From positions 2,121,001 to 2,185,000 of the forward strand of contig NZ_CP029186.1 of the NCBI RefSeq assembly GCF_003096035.1: 64,000 bases of DNA, in the 5' to 3' direction. Origin of the DNA: Flavobacterium album. GTDB taxonomy: Bacteria > Bacteroidota > Bacteroidia > Flavobacteriales > Flavobacteriaceae. The notes under the pieces are model-generated. The model was not told where the DNA came from. It did not search any database and saw nothing but the letters and a program-made list of their open reading frames with translations. This document shows positions 40,226 through 49,081 of the stretch, in pieces. Position 1 is the first letter of the stretch. The number at the start of each line of letters is the position of its first letter. Position numbers and translations under genes: made by a program.

Positions 40226-40896
40226 CAGGTCATTTTATAGCCCATGCCGTACACCGCCTGTATATCGGCTTCGCCACCGGCATCTTTGAGTTTTTTGCGT
40301 AAGTTCTTTATTTGCGAATATACAAAATCGAGGCTGTCGGCCTGATCGGTATGATCGCCCCAAACCGATTCGGCCAGCGCTGTCTTGTTGATGAGCCTGT
40401 TGGGGTTGATCATAAAATAATACAGCAGGTCGAATTCCTTGCGGTTAAGCGTCAAAAGGGTATTATCTACAAATACTGTCCGTTGCTCCGGCGAAAGCTT
40501 CATGTTGTTCCACACAATAGCGGTATCGCCATCATGGCTTTTCCTGCGTATTGCCGACTTGATCCTTGCATGCAATTCTGCCAAATGGAAAGGCTTGGCG
40601 AGGTAATCATCCGCACCCAAATCGAGTCCGGCCACTTTATCATCCACGGCATCTTTTGCAGAAATGATGATGACCGCTTCTTTCTTGCGAAGCGCTTTCA
40701 GTTCGCGAACCAGATCGAGCCCGCTGCCATACGGAAGCATGATATCAATGAGGATGCAGTCGTAATCATAGGTGCCTATTTTTTCAAGGCCCGAGATATA
40801 GTCGTGCGCAGTTTCTACAATATATTTTTCCTTTTCCAGCGACTCACGAATCACTTCCCGCAGCCCCTGCTCATCTTCTATGATAAGGATCTTCAT
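40225..40896 (-). CDS. OmpR/PhoB-type response regulator
   Basis: The protein has 223 residues. The receiver domain (1-115) has the acidic pair in IIEDEQG, phospho-acceptor Asp in CILIDIMLPYG, and the Lys in YLAKPFH. The winged-helix DNA-binding domain (about 128-223) has LLTLNRKEFDLLYYFMINPN and LDFVYSQIKNLRKKLKDAGG, ending AVYGMGYKMT. It is the first gene of an operon with the histidine kinase (1-base overlap) and probably the PepSY-like gene beyond. The target genes are not known. Confidence 0.95.
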   Translation of the reverse strand: MKILIIEDEQGLREVIRESLEKEKYIVETAHDYISGLEKIGTYDYDCILIDIMLPYGSGLDLVRELKALRKKEAVIIISAKDAVDDKVAGLDLGADDYLAKPFHLAELHARIKSAIRRKSHDGDTAIVWNNMKLSPEQRTVFVDNTLLTLNRKEFDLLYYFMINPNRLINKTALAESVWGDHTDQADSLDFVYSQIKNLRKKLKDAGGEADIQAVYGMGYKMT

Positions 40897-40974
40897 GCTG
40901 TTTGCTTTGCGTATATCAAATATACAGTTAACGCCGCAAGTACGTTTGGAATTCTGGAAAGAATTGGGAAAATA

Positions 40975-42576
40975 TTAATCCTTTTTCACCCTTTTTAAAA
41001 CCAAAAGGTTTAACGGATTTATCCCCAGCCCCGAAACATTGCTCCGTGTAAACCGCGAAGCCTTATCATAAAACAACGGGATAACCGGCGCTTCTTCCAT
41101 TAACAATGCATCCATCTGTTTGTAAAGTTCCTGCCGCTTTTTATCATCGGTCTCAAGGAAAGCAGCTTCATAAAGTTTATCGACTTGCTCATTTTTAAAA
41201 TGCGTGTAATTCGGTCCGCCCGGCGAGAAATTCTTACTGTAAAAAAGCGACAGGTAATTCTCGGCATCGGGATAATCCGCGATCCAGCTGGCCTTGAAAA
41301 AAGATACTTTACCTGTGGATATCGCCTGCGTAAGGGTAGAAGGCGGGTTCACATCCACCTGTACGTTCAGCCCGATCTTCTGCCATTCGCGCTGCAGGTA
41401 TTCGGTAATATCAAGGTAGGAAGCGCTGGTGCTTATCTGTATTTTCGGGTTGTTGTCGCCGGTTTGTTTTTTGTAATCGGCCACGAGCGCCCTCGCCTTA
41501 GCGAGGTCAAAATCATATCCTTTTGCCCCGAAACCTGCCAGTCCGCTCGGGATCATGCCGCTTGTCGCGCCAATGCCCATATTATTTCGCAGGAATAGTA
41601 TCATTTTATTACGGTCAAAGCCATAGTTCAATGCCTTGCGAATGCGTTTGTCCTTAACTGCCTTGTCAGCGCCATCAAGCCGGAAGCCCATGTACTCGGT
41701 ATTGAGGTACGGCCCGGTGATCATTTTTACATCCTTTCGGTATTTAGGCTGAAGCTCACCTTTTGGGGTCAGTATTTCGTCTTTATACGAAGAGTCGAGT
41801 CCGGAAACAAAATCCAGTTTCCCCTGTACGAATTGCAGGAAGCCGCTTTGCTTATCAGGAAGGAACGTGATCGCAACAGCTTCCATATACGGCAGTTGCA
41901 CACCTTTTTCATCCTTCTCAAAATAAAGCGGATTTTTCCGCAGCACCAGCTTTACGTTCTCTTCCCATATTTTAAACTGGAATGGCCCGGTACCAATGGG
42001 GTTGGCCCTGAAATCATAACCCGCTTTATCAAATGCTTCATGTGGTACCACCGAAGCATATTTCATTGTCAACAATCCTAAAAATGCCGGAAAGGTTTTG
42101 GATAGCTTTATTTCAAAAACTGTATCGTTTACAGCATGGAAGTTCTCCACATTCTGCAATATCCAGCGTCCGGGTGCTGCAATGTCCTCATCCAAAAGCC
42201 GGTTCAGGCTGTATTCGAAGTCTTTTGCCACAACAGTACGCATACTGTCTTTCCCGAAAAGCGCATTCTTATGGAAATACACATCATTGCGCAGCGTAAA
42301 TGTATACGTTTTGCCATCCGGCGAAATGTCCCATGACTTAGCAATATCGGGTTGGATGCCTAAAGTATCGTCAAGTTGCACCAAACCATTATACAGCTGG
42401 TTGCACACCCAGATGGACGGGCGTATTTTGGCGTATGCCGGGTCAAGCGAATTGACGGCGGCATTCTCGTTATAGCGAAAAACGAGGTTGTCGCGATTTT
42501 CGGTTTTGTTATTACTGCACGCAATCAAAAGTGACAACAAGCAACAAATTGATATATAGTATATTAATGATTTCAT
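40975..42576 (-). CDS. Family 5 peptide/nickel-type ABC transporter substrate-binding lipoprotein
   Basis: This 533-residue lipoprotein (MKSLIYYISICCLLSLLIAC) captures ligand for an ABC importer. Features of SBP_bac_5 are NSLDPAYAKIRPSIWVCNQL, QPDIAKSWDISPDGKTYTFT, YDFRANPIGTGPFQFKIWEE, and the C-terminal YKQMDALLMEEAPVIPLFYD. Oligopeptides are the likely ligand, but these proteins also bind nickel or sugars. No permease or ATPase genes are adjacent. The start is ATG 42576 at the signal peptide; the open frame upstream overlaps the divergent mtaB gene. Confidence 0.92.
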   Translation of the reverse strand: MKSLIYYISICCLLSLLIACSNNKTENRDNLVFRYNENAAVNSLDPAYAKIRPSIWVCNQLYNGLVQLDDTLGIQPDIAKSWDISPDGKTYTFTLRNDVYFHKNALFGKDSMRTVVAKDFEYSLNRLLDEDIAAPGRWILQNVENFHAVNDTVFEIKLSKTFPAFLGLLTMKYASVVPHEAFDKAGYDFRANPIGTGPFQFKIWEENVKLVLRKNPLYFEKDEKGVQLPYMEAVAITFLPDKQSGFLQFVQGKLDFVSGLDSSYKDEILTPKGELQPKYRKDVKMITGPYLNTEYMGFRLDGADKAVKDKRIRKALNYGFDRNKMILFLRNNMGIGATSGMIPSGLAGFGAKGYDFDLAKARALVADYKKQTGDNNPKIQISTSASYLDITEYLQREWQKIGLNVQVDVNPPSTLTQAISTGKVSFFKASWIADYPDAENYLSLFYSKNFSPGGPNYTHFKNEQVDKLYEAAFLETDDKKRQELYKQMDALLMEEAPVIPLFYDKASRFTRSNVSGLGINPLNLLVLKRVKKD

Positions 42577-42663
42577 CAAATCGATTTTTGTGCGTAACTT
42601 TGCGAACTCTTTTTTAAAGAGGTAAATATAATTAAAGTTGCTGCTTAAAACGCAGTGTTCACA

Positions 42664-44028
42664 ATGGAACAAAAGAAAAAAGTCGCTTTTTATACGCTTG
42701 GATGCAAACTGAATTTTTCAGAAACGTCCACTATTGCCCGAAATTTCCAGGACGAAGGTTTCGACCGCGTCGATTTTGAGGAAATGGCGGATATTTACGT
42801 TATCAATACCTGCTCGGTTACCGAAAATGCCGACAAGCAGTTCAAACAGATAGTAAAGAAAGCGCTGAAGAACAACGACAAAGCTTTTGTTGCCGCCGTG
42901 GGCTGCTACGCGCAATTAAAGCCCGAAGAGCTTGCTGCTGTTGATGGTGTCGACCTTGTGCTTGGTGCCACCGAAAAATTCAAGATTACCGATTATATCA
43001 ACGACCTTTCCAAAAACGATATGGGTGAGGTGCATTCCTGTGAAATATCGGAGGCCGACTTCTATGTGGGCAGCTACTCCATTGGTGACCGTACCCGTGC
43101 GTTCCTGAAGGTTCAGGATGGCTGCGACTATAAATGTACGTATTGCACCATTCCGCTGGCAAGGGGCATTTCGCGCAGCGATACCTTGGAGAACGTATTG
43201 AAGAATGCAAAGGAAATTTCGCAGCAAAATATTAAGGAAATAGTGCTTACCGGCGTAAACATAGGAGACTATGGCAAAGGCGAGTTTGGTAACAAAAAGC
43301 ACGAGCATACGTTCTATGAACTTGTTCAGGAACTGGATAAAGTGGAGGGCATTGAGCGATTGCGAATCTCATCCATCGAGCCAAACCTGCTGAAAAACGA
43401 GACCATCGAGTTCGTATCCCAAAGCCGCACGTTTGTGCCGCATTTCCATATACCATTACAATCGGGCAGCAATGACATCCTTAAACTGATGCGCCGCCGC
43501 TACCTGCGTGAGGTGTACACCGAGCGTGTAAACAAGATACGCGAAGTAATGCCGCACGCCTGTATCGGTGTCGATGTTATTGTGGGCTTTCCAGGCGAGA
43601 CTGACGAGCATTTCCTGGAAACCTACAACTATCTTAATGAGATGGATATATCGTATCTCCACGTATTCACCTATTCCGAAAGGGACAACACGCCTGCAGC
43701 TTCCATGCCGGGCGAAGTGCCGAATAACGTTCGTGCCAAGCGCAGCAAAATGCTCAGGGGATTATCGGTAAAGAAAAGGCGTGCTTTTTATGAAAGCCAG
43801 CTCGGTACCACCCGCACCGTGCTTTTCGAAAGTGAAAATAAAGAAGGTTACATCCATGGCTTTACAGAAAATTACGTAAAAGTAAAAGCACCTTGGAACC
43901 CCGAGTTGGTAAACACGCTTCATGAAGTTACATTGACCAAAATTGATGACGATGGTGCCGTACGGATCGAGTTTGTACAGCCTGTAGTGGAGATATCAAA
44001 AAGCGTTTTTGAGGGGTTGTCGGCTTAA
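42664..44028 (+). CDS. mtaB: tRNA t6A37 methylthiotransferase MtaB
   Basis: This 454-residue radical-SAM enzyme converts t6A to ms2t6A at position 37 of ANN-decoding tRNAs. The N-terminal UPF0004 domain has three iron-sulfur Cys (TLGCKLNFSET; NTCSVTENADKQ; AVGCYAQLKPEE). The radical SAM motif C-x3-C-x2-C is in QDGCDYKCTYCTIPLARG. The C-terminal TRAM domain covers about 385-450 (VLFESENKEGYIHGFTENYV). Start ATG 42664 (MEQKKKVAFYTLGCKLN). It is divergent from the substrate-binding lipoprotein gene and has repeats after it. Confidence 0.96.
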   Translation: MEQKKKVAFYTLGCKLNFSETSTIARNFQDEGFDRVDFEEMADIYVINTCSVTENADKQFKQIVKKALKNNDKAFVAAVGCYAQLKPEELAAVDGVDLVLGATEKFKITDYINDLSKNDMGEVHSCEISEADFYVGSYSIGDRTRAFLKVQDGCDYKCTYCTIPLARGISRSDTLENVLKNAKEISQQNIKEIVLTGVNIGDYGKGEFGNKKHEHTFYELVQELDKVEGIERLRISSIEPNLLKNETIEFVSQSRTFVPHFHIPLQSGSNDILKLMRRRYLREVYTERVNKIREVMPHACIGVDVIVGFPGETDEHFLETYNYLNEMDISYLHVFTYSERDNTPAASMPGEVPNNVRAKRSKMLRGLSVKKRRAFYESQLGTTRTVLFESENKEGYIHGFTENYVKVKAPWNPELVNTLHEVTLTKIDDDGAVRIEFVQPVVEISKSVFEGLSA

Positions 44029-44046
44029 TATTCTGAATTTAGCACA

Positions 44047-44127
44047 CCTACAAGGTCTCAAAGACCTTGCAGTAGTTACGATATTTTCGGTTTTCCAACC
44101 TGCAAGGTTTTCAAAACCTTGCAGGTT
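44047..44127. repeat. Two CCTGCAAGGT-type palindromes
   Basis: Copy 1 at 44047-44072 reads CCTACAAGGTCTCAAAGACC.... Copy 2 at 44097-44127 is perfect: AACCTGCAAGGTTTT / C / AAAACCTTGCAGGTT. They have the same two variants (TCTCAAAGA and TTTTxAAAA) in the same order as at 30299-30378. Confidence 0.88.
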
Positions 44128-44187
44128 TAAATTCTTCAGTACTTTGTGAATCTTTGAGTCTTCTTAGTGTTTCTTTGCGGAATAGCT

Positions 44188-44826
44188 TCACAAGCCCAAC
44201 ACAACCACCCGTCCCTCGATCCGTAATTCCCCAAACCCAAATTCTTCCCTTATCCACTCGAACGCTTTTTCATGATACAGGAAAACATGTGTCGGGTCGG
44301 TTTTATAAAACCAGGTGCCGAAGTCACGCGTTTCTTCAAAACGGTCGGTCATTACATATAGCTTTCCTCCGGGGTTCAGCAGGTTTGTCAACTGCTTAAA
44401 TTCTTTATACGGCTCCTTGAAATGCTCGGCCGTTTCGCTGCAGGCAATGTAGTCGTATCTTTGAGTTAGCAATTCTGCATCGTTATGAAAATACAGGTCG
44501 TACTGCACCACATCGTAGTCATTATCTTTCAAAATCTTCAGGATAGGCGAACCGGTGCCGGAACCAAAGTCCAGTCCTTTATGATGTGTGCTGAAATCCT
44601 GCAATATTCGATTGGTTACAGGGCGCACGAAGTTTTGGTACCGCACATCTTCCGGGTCGTTGTTGTGGCAGAGGTAATGCGCCTTTTCTGCTTCGGGCGA
44701 AAGATAGTCTTTCGGGTGCAGGAAAACCGACCGGCAATTGCTGCATTGCAAAAAATCACGTGTTATCTGGGTATAGTAATGGCTGGCAGGAGACGAGCAC
44801 AGCGGGCAATCAGGGAATTTTATCAT
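44188..44826 (-). CDS. Class I SAM-dependent methyltransferase with N-terminal zinc-ribbon
   Basis: The protein has 212 residues. The N-terminus carries C-P-L-C near residue 7 and C-S-N-C near 28, a probable zinc ribbon. The methyltransferase core begins KGLDFGSGTGSPILKILKDN (SAM loop), with ACSETAEHFKEPYKEF and LLNPGGKLYVMTDRFEE. This resembles small-molecule C- or O-methyltransferases of the Methyltransf_23 type. The substrate is unknown. The start codon overlaps the stop of the GNAT gene by 4 bases, so it is the third gene of a pirin-GNAT-methyltransferase operon. Confidence 0.88.
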   Translation of the reverse strand: MIKFPDCPLCSSPASHYYTQITRDFLQCSNCRSVFLHPKDYLSPEAEKAHYLCHNNDPEDVRYQNFVRPVTNRILQDFSTHHKGLDFGSGTGSPILKILKDNDYDVVQYDLYFHNDAELLTQRYDYIACSETAEHFKEPYKEFKQLTNLLNPGGKLYVMTDRFEETRDFGTWFYKTDPTHVFLYHEKAFEWIREEFGFGELRIEGRVVVLGL

Positions 44827-45107
44827 AGCCTGATGCCGGGAGGGAGCAGCTCCTTATACCGTGGGTTTTTACGGAAAAATGCCGCTACCTTAGGATGTGT
44901 TGGCATTACGCGCATCCTTTTTTCTTCGGCGATCTCCATGATCTCTTTTAATAGGTCGGTTACATTAGGCTCTTCATCAATGCCCTCGGGCACATTCACT
45001 TTGGTCAGGAACAGTTTGCGCTCCTGGATGGAGTACTCCACCGACAGCATTTTGCCGTCGATCATAGTTTCAAACTGCCTTGAGAATTCGTTGTCTTTTA
45101 TTTCCAT
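44823..45107 (-). CDS. Small GNAT-like N-acetyltransferase (YjdJ type)
   Basis: The protein has 94 residues. The short acetyltransferase form shows DGKMLSVEYSIQERKLFLTK, then V-N-V-P, the helix DLLKEIMEIAEEKRMRVMPT, and H-P-K-V-A-A-F-F-R-K-N-P near the end, the usual C-terminal part of YjdJ-like proteins that bind acetyl-CoA. The substrate is unknown. The gene starts at ATG 45107, directly after the pirin gene (2-base gap), and overlaps the methyltransferase gene by 4 bases. Confidence 0.82.
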   Translation of the reverse strand: MEIKDNEFSRQFETMIDGKMLSVEYSIQERKLFLTKVNVPEGIDEEPNVTDLLKEIMEIAEEKRMRVMPTHPKVAAFFRKNPRYKELLPPGIRL

Positions 45108-45109
45108 AG

Positions 45110-45835
45110 CTAATCTTTAAACTGCATTGGTACTTCGATGGCCAGCATTTTCGAAGGGGCTTTTGTGGTGATGGCAACCGTTTCAAATTCTACTGCGCCA
45201 AAAGCATCGCGCTCATGCACTGCCTGTCCGTTGATTTCCAGCTCGCCCTCTATAAGGAAAAGGTACAGTCCGTTTCCGGGGATTTTAATATCGTAGTTGA
45301 AATTTTGCCCTGCATCAAAAAGTCCCATATGCAGGAAGGCCTGCTGGTGTATCCAGAGCGCATTACCGTCGTTCTTATCTTCAGGTGATACCACATTTAC
45401 AAGGCTGTTGCGGTTGTTTTCCAGGTCAAACGACTTCTGTCCGTAGCGTGGCGTCACATTTTCTTTCTCGGGAAATATCCAAAGCTGCAGGGTCTTGGCC
45501 TGCTCGGTCTGGCTGGCATTCATCTCGCTGTGCCGGATACCTGTCCCGGCGCTCATTACCTGCACTTCGCCAAAGCGAACCGTTTCCTCATTGCCCATAC
45601 TGTCGCGATGGGTAAGCCCACCCTCAAGAGGAATGGTGATGATCTCCATGTTTTCATGCGGGTGTGTGCCAAAGCCCATACCGGCAGCAATAGTGTCATC
45701 ATTCAGTACGCGCAGCATACCGAATTGCACCATCTCAGGGTTGTAATAATTGCCGAACGAAAATGAAAAATTAGCCTGTAGCCAGCCATGGTTGGCCGTG
45801 CCCCTTTCGCTTTTAGGAAATAGTCTTGACCTCAT
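45110..45835 (-). CDS. Pirin family protein
   Basis: This 241-residue bicupin has metal ligands in F-G-T-H-P-H-E-N-M-E (two His) and GTGIRHSEMN (His and Glu) in the N-terminal cupin. The C-terminal cupin, FNYDIKIPGNGLYLFLIEGE, lacks a clear metal site. Bacterial members of this type (YhhW) have quercetin 2,3-dioxygenase activity in vitro; the natural role is unclear. It heads a three-gene operon. Start ATG 45835 (MRSRLFPKSERGTANHGWLQ). Confidence 0.92.
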   Translation of the reverse strand: MRSRLFPKSERGTANHGWLQANFSFSFGNYYNPEMVQFGMLRVLNDDTIAAGMGFGTHPHENMEIITIPLEGGLTHRDSMGNEETVRFGEVQVMSAGTGIRHSEMNASQTEQAKTLQLWIFPEKENVTPRYGQKSFDLENNRNSLVNVVSPEDKNDGNALWIHQQAFLHMGLFDAGQNFNYDIKIPGNGLYLFLIEGELEINGQAVHERDAFGAVEFETVAITTKAPSKMLAIEVPMQFKD

Positions 45836-45951
45836 AATTTAGTGATAAATTCAAATTCCAGGGAATGGTTGTGGAATAAAAACTTTAATTTTATACAAAT
45901 TTCGTAATAAAAATCGATTACCTGTCGTATTTGTACGTTAAAAGATACCTG

Positions 45952-46614
45952 ATGGAGCGGATCCCTGTTTACTTTATGCCCGGTTTGGCGGCAAGCCCAA
46001 AGATATTTGAGAATATAAAACTGCCTGACAACCAGTTTGAATGCTTTTTTTTAGAATGGTTCCTTCCCGAGGGAGACGAGCCGCTTTCGCACTATGCTGC
46101 ACGTATGGCGCAAAACATAAAGCATGAAAACCCGGTGCTTATAGGGGTATCTTTTGGCGGGGTACTGGTGCAGGAAATGACTAAATTCGTCAATGCCCGA
46201 AAAGTGTTAATCATATCGAGCGTGAAATGCAATGGCGAATTTCCCCGCCGGATGCGCTTTGCAAAAATGACCCGCGCCTACCGTTTTTTCCCGACCAGCC
46301 TCATGCAGCGCGTAGACTGGATTGCGAAATTTGCAGTGGGCAATAGCATGATCACGAAGAGGCTCAATTTATATGAAAAATTTCTCTCCGTAAGAGATAA
46401 GAAATACCTCGACTGGGCGTTTAAAACTATAATAAACTGGGATTGTACAGAGCCGGCCAAAGGGGTAGTGCACATACACGGCGATGCCGATGAGGTATTC
46501 CCTCCAAAATATATAAAGGATTTTATACCGGTAAAAGGCGGCACCCACATCATGATACTCAACAAGGCGAAATGGCTTAACGAAAACCTGCCCCGCCTCA
46601 TATTGGCAGACTGA
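45952..46614 (+). CDS. Alpha/beta hydrolase
   Basis: This 220-residue protein starts at ATG 45952 (MERIPVYFMPGLAASPKIFE). The nucleophile elbow is G-V-S-F-G-G, the acid is probably in HIHGDADEVFPPKYIKDF, and the His is in GGTHIMILNKAKW, giving a complete Ser-Asp-His triad in order. A lipase or esterase of small substrates is likely, but the substrate is unknown. It is a single gene with a second gene starting 57 bases later under its own promoter. Confidence 0.85.
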   Translation: MERIPVYFMPGLAASPKIFENIKLPDNQFECFFLEWFLPEGDEPLSHYAARMAQNIKHENPVLIGVSFGGVLVQEMTKFVNARKVLIISSVKCNGEFPRRMRFAKMTRAYRFFPTSLMQRVDWIAKFAVGNSMITKRLNLYEKFLSVRDKKYLDWAFKTIINWDCTEPAKGVVHIHGDADEVFPPKYIKDFIPVKGGTHIMILNKAKWLNENLPRLILAD

Positions 46615-46644
46615 TTTGGCCCTGTTTTTGTAAATTTATGTTTG
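46615..46644 (+). promoter_or_regulatory. Promoter of the lytic transglycosylase gene
   Basis: TTTG at 46615-46618 and TATGTTTG at 46637-46644 are spaced by 18 bases, matching the -33/-7 consensus. It starts at the base after the stop codon of the hydrolase gene. The leader is about 20 bases. Confidence 0.75.
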
Positions 46645-46671
46645 AATAAGAAATCACTAAGACTATACAAT

Positions 46672-47565
46672 ATGAAACTGATCGAAAAAACCGGCGTTAT
46701 AGCCTCAGTACTATTGGTAAGCGGAATGCTGATCAACGGTATGCCTGAAAAAAAGGCTGCCAAAAAAACCGAAGTAAAAAAGGAATTCCGTTTTCCTGAC
46801 CGCATTGATTTTGCAGGAGAGCTTACACCTCTCAATATATCGGATGTACGGGAACGTTTTGATAAGGAGCTTCTTATCAATGCCAACCTCGACGCTACTA
46901 CAAGGCTTATTATAAAGCGGGCTAACCGCGTATTCCCGGTAATGGAGCCGATCCTGAAAAAAAACGGCGTACCAGATGATTTTAAATACCTTGCCGTGAT
47001 CGAAAGCGGGCTCGTAAATGTGGTATCACCGGCAGGGGCGAGGGGTTACTGGCAGTTTATGCCCGATACGGGAAAGGAACGTGGCCTCGAAATCAATGAT
47101 GTGGTCGACGAAAGGTACCACCTCGAAAAATCGACCGAAGCAGCATGTAAATATCTGTTGGATGCCAAGGCTAAATTCGGGTCATGGACACTGGCAGCGG
47201 CTTCTTACAATGGCGGTTTTGGCGGCGTGAACAAACAGATCACCTTCCAGGGTGTGAACAATTACTACGACCTGCTGCTGACAGAAGAAACATCGCGTTA
47301 TGTATTCCGCATTTTGGCCCTAAAGGAGATTATGCAGAATCCTGCACTGTATAATTTCGACCTTATGCAGGAAGAGCTATATCCTGTAATACCAGTCCGT
47401 AAGGTTGAGGTTACGGCCTCCATACCCGACCTTGCCACATTTGCTAAAGAGCAGGGCATCAATTATAAAGTGCTGAAAATACACAACCCATGGCTGCGCG
47501 ACCGTAAGCTGGATGTGGCAGCAGGCAAAAAATATGTGATCGAAATTCCGACAAAGGGGTATTAG
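46672..47565 (+). CDS. Lytic transglycosylase (SLT, MltD-like)
   Basis: The protein has 297 residues with an N-terminal hydrophobic segment (TGVIASVLLVSGMLINGM) that is a signal or anchor. The transglycosylase domain covers about 75-230. The catalytic Glu is in YLAVIESGLVNV, followed by SPAGARGYWQFMPDTGKERG, AAASYNGGFGGVNKQI and YDLLLTEETSRYVFRILALK. It cleaves peptidoglycan glycan strands to anhydro-muropeptides. The C-terminal 60 residues (YPVIPVRKVEVTASIPDLAT, Y-K-V-L-K-I-H-N-P-W-L) look like a divergent LysM-type or MltD tail. Start ATG 46672. Confidence 0.9.
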   Translation: MKLIEKTGVIASVLLVSGMLINGMPEKKAAKKTEVKKEFRFPDRIDFAGELTPLNISDVRERFDKELLINANLDATTRLIIKRANRVFPVMEPILKKNGVPDDFKYLAVIESGLVNVVSPAGARGYWQFMPDTGKERGLEINDVVDERYHLEKSTEAACKYLLDAKAKFGSWTLAAASYNGGFGGVNKQITFQGVNNYYDLLLTEETSRYVFRILALKEIMQNPALYNFDLMQEELYPVIPVRKVEVTASIPDLATFAKEQGINYKVLKIHNPWLRDRKLDVAAGKKYVIEIPTKGY

Positions 47566-47603
47566 GCGATCCGTCAAAATGGAAGAAATAGGACAGTATC
47601 GAT

Positions 47604-47630
47604 GTAGAGGCGTTGCAATGCAACGTCTCT
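47604..47630. repeat. Single GTAGAGGCGTTGCA palindrome
   Basis: AGGCGTTGCA / A / TGCAACGTCT is preceded by GTAG and followed by CT. It is the same type as the pair at 38332-38401, between convergent genes, and may work as a transcription end for either. Confidence 0.8.
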
Positions 47631-47685
47631 TTTGTATAGTTGCTATGCCTAATGGATTTGTCGCCAACCCGTTTCGACTCCGGAC

Positions 47686-48384
47686 CTAATTCCCGGCTAA
47701 ATGCTCCTTCGCAACCTGCCTGTCGATCAGTAATTGGCTAAGCCCCTCGCGTACTGAATCATAATTCATCGCATATCCCTTATTATAATTGCTCTTTTTA
47801 GGCGCCAGGCATTTACTGTCCCTGCGTATATCGATCACTTTGAGGTTTTCGTCCAGGTAAAAAGAAGTGGGGAATCCCAATGTATGCTTCATAGACGCTA
47901 CTATCGGCGCATCGTTCTTATACGATTCATGCGCATAGCATACCGTAATCCGGCCGTTGAACTTACGGGCGGCTTTCCTCATGTCTTGCCTGCGGTTCCA
48001 GAACAGGACTATGAACTTAACATCCTTCCCGTATTGCTGGGCCAACTTATTGATGGCGGGTATCTCGCCGGGTGCGGGTACACACCATGAGGCATAAGTA
48101 ATAAGGACTATCGGCTTTTCTACAGATGAAAGCCTGATCTTGCCGCCGCCGTATTTTTTGAAGGTGTAATCGTCAAATGTCGTACCCGCAAGGCGATGGT
48201 CTACAAGCGAATCGAATAGGAATTTCCCCCTTTCCGTATCACCTTTGCGATAGGCGAGCGCGCTGTCTTTCTTATATTTTTTGAAATTGATCTTGATCGC
48301 ATTGGAAAAAAAGATACTGTCGCCCTGGCTGAAAAGTGAGAGAGGAAGAAGTAACAACGCTATAATTAGTAATATATGTTTCAT
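47686..48384 (-). CDS. Secreted thioredoxin-like (TlpA/ResA-type) protein with Cys-x-x-Ala active site
   Basis: The protein has 232 residues and a signal peptide (MKHILLIIALLLLPLSLFSQ). The thioredoxin fold is clear: PIVLITYASWCVPAPGEIPA, then I-N-K-L-A-Q-Q-Y-G-K-D-V-K-F-I-V-L-F-W, and the cis-Pro loop GFPTSFYLDENLKVIDIRRD. The usual WCxxC is W-C-V-P-A here, so the second cysteine is missing and a normal disulfide cycle is impossible. It could work as a monothiol reductant or isomerase, or have lost redox activity. Start ATG 48384. Convergent with the transglycosylase gene. Confidence 0.85.
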   Translation of the reverse strand: MKHILLIIALLLLPLSLFSQGDSIFFSNAIKINFKKYKKDSALAYRKGDTERGKFLFDSLVDHRLAGTTFDDYTFKKYGGGKIRLSSVEKPIVLITYASWCVPAPGEIPAINKLAQQYGKDVKFIVLFWNRRQDMRKAARKFNGRITVCYAHESYKNDAPIVASMKHTLGFPTSFYLDENLKVIDIRRDSKCLAPKKSNYNKGYAMNYDSVREGLSQLLIDRQVAKEHLAGN

Positions 48385-48464
48385 GATATTAACTAATTGA
48401 CACGTAAAGCTACGGGTATTTTTGTTAAAATGCTATTTTTTAATGAATTAAAAATCATTCAATG

Positions 48465-48556
48465 GAGATTTCTCTCTCCCCTATGCTGAAATCGAAATGG
48501 AATAACGTTATTGTACAGGTTTACGGTTTTCCATTTCGACCGGAGGGAGAAATCTC
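48465..48556. repeat. Inverted repeat, GAGATTTCTC / GAGAAATCTC type
   Basis: The left arm GAGATTTCTCTCTCC...CGAAATGG and the right arm CCATTTCGACCGGAGGGAGAAATCTC pair with an internal mismatch region. It is the paired form of the element at 8369-8406, between two genes on the same strand. Confidence 0.75.
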
Positions 48557-48598
48557 AAAAAAGTTATTGCTGAAAGTTATTGTGTTATGAAATAATTC

Positions 48599-49021
48599 CT
48601 AATCAATAACGCCGCCCAGTTCCTTGAATATAAAATGCCCTCCGTTGCTATCGCTTGTAATTCCATATTGCAAGCCTTCCAGTTCGGCACCGCTATAACC
48701 TTTGCCTTTTGCCTTAATGAAGCCCTGTAGTTTTGTATCCTCAGGGCTGATGGCCATTTGGGCCGTGGCGCAAAAGCCGTTCCCGGTAATGTCTACAACC
48801 ATATACTGCTGCCCGTCGACTTCTTTATAACTATTGATCCAGTATTTTACGCTGTTCTTTTCGGCTTCTGCCAATTGTTTTGTCAACTCGGCTTTATAAG
48901 GTTTTGAATCGGGTGTGTTGGCATCAAAAACAGGGTTGGTATTTTTGCATTCCTGTTTACCGCAGGAAACAGCAAGGCAGGTAGCAGCTATAAGAAATAA
49001 TTGGGTGAAATTACGTATCAT
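48599..49021 (-). CDS. Small lipoprotein
   Basis: This 140-residue protein has a lipoprotein signal (MIRNFTQLFLIAATCLAVSC). The mature part has K-P-Y-K-A-E-L-T-K-Q-L-A, YWINSYKEVDGQQYMVVDIT and GYSGAELEGLQYGITSDSN. I do not recognise the family; the beta-rich C-terminal half with alternating charged residues suggests a small barrel. The frame is open a little upstream (to 49042), but ATG 49021 begins the signal peptide. It follows a divergent-type spacing of 60 bases from the next gene on the same strand. Confidence 0.7.
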   Translation of the reverse strand: MIRNFTQLFLIAATCLAVSCGKQECKNTNPVFDANTPDSKPYKAELTKQLAEAEKNSVKYWINSYKEVDGQQYMVVDITGNGFCATAQMAISPEDTKLQGFIKAKGKGYSGAELEGLQYGITSDSNGGHFIFKELGGVID

Positions 49022-49081
49022 GATAGATTGTTTGATTTGCAAAAATAACGAAATTAGGGCTTCCTATTCTCGGTCATGAAT

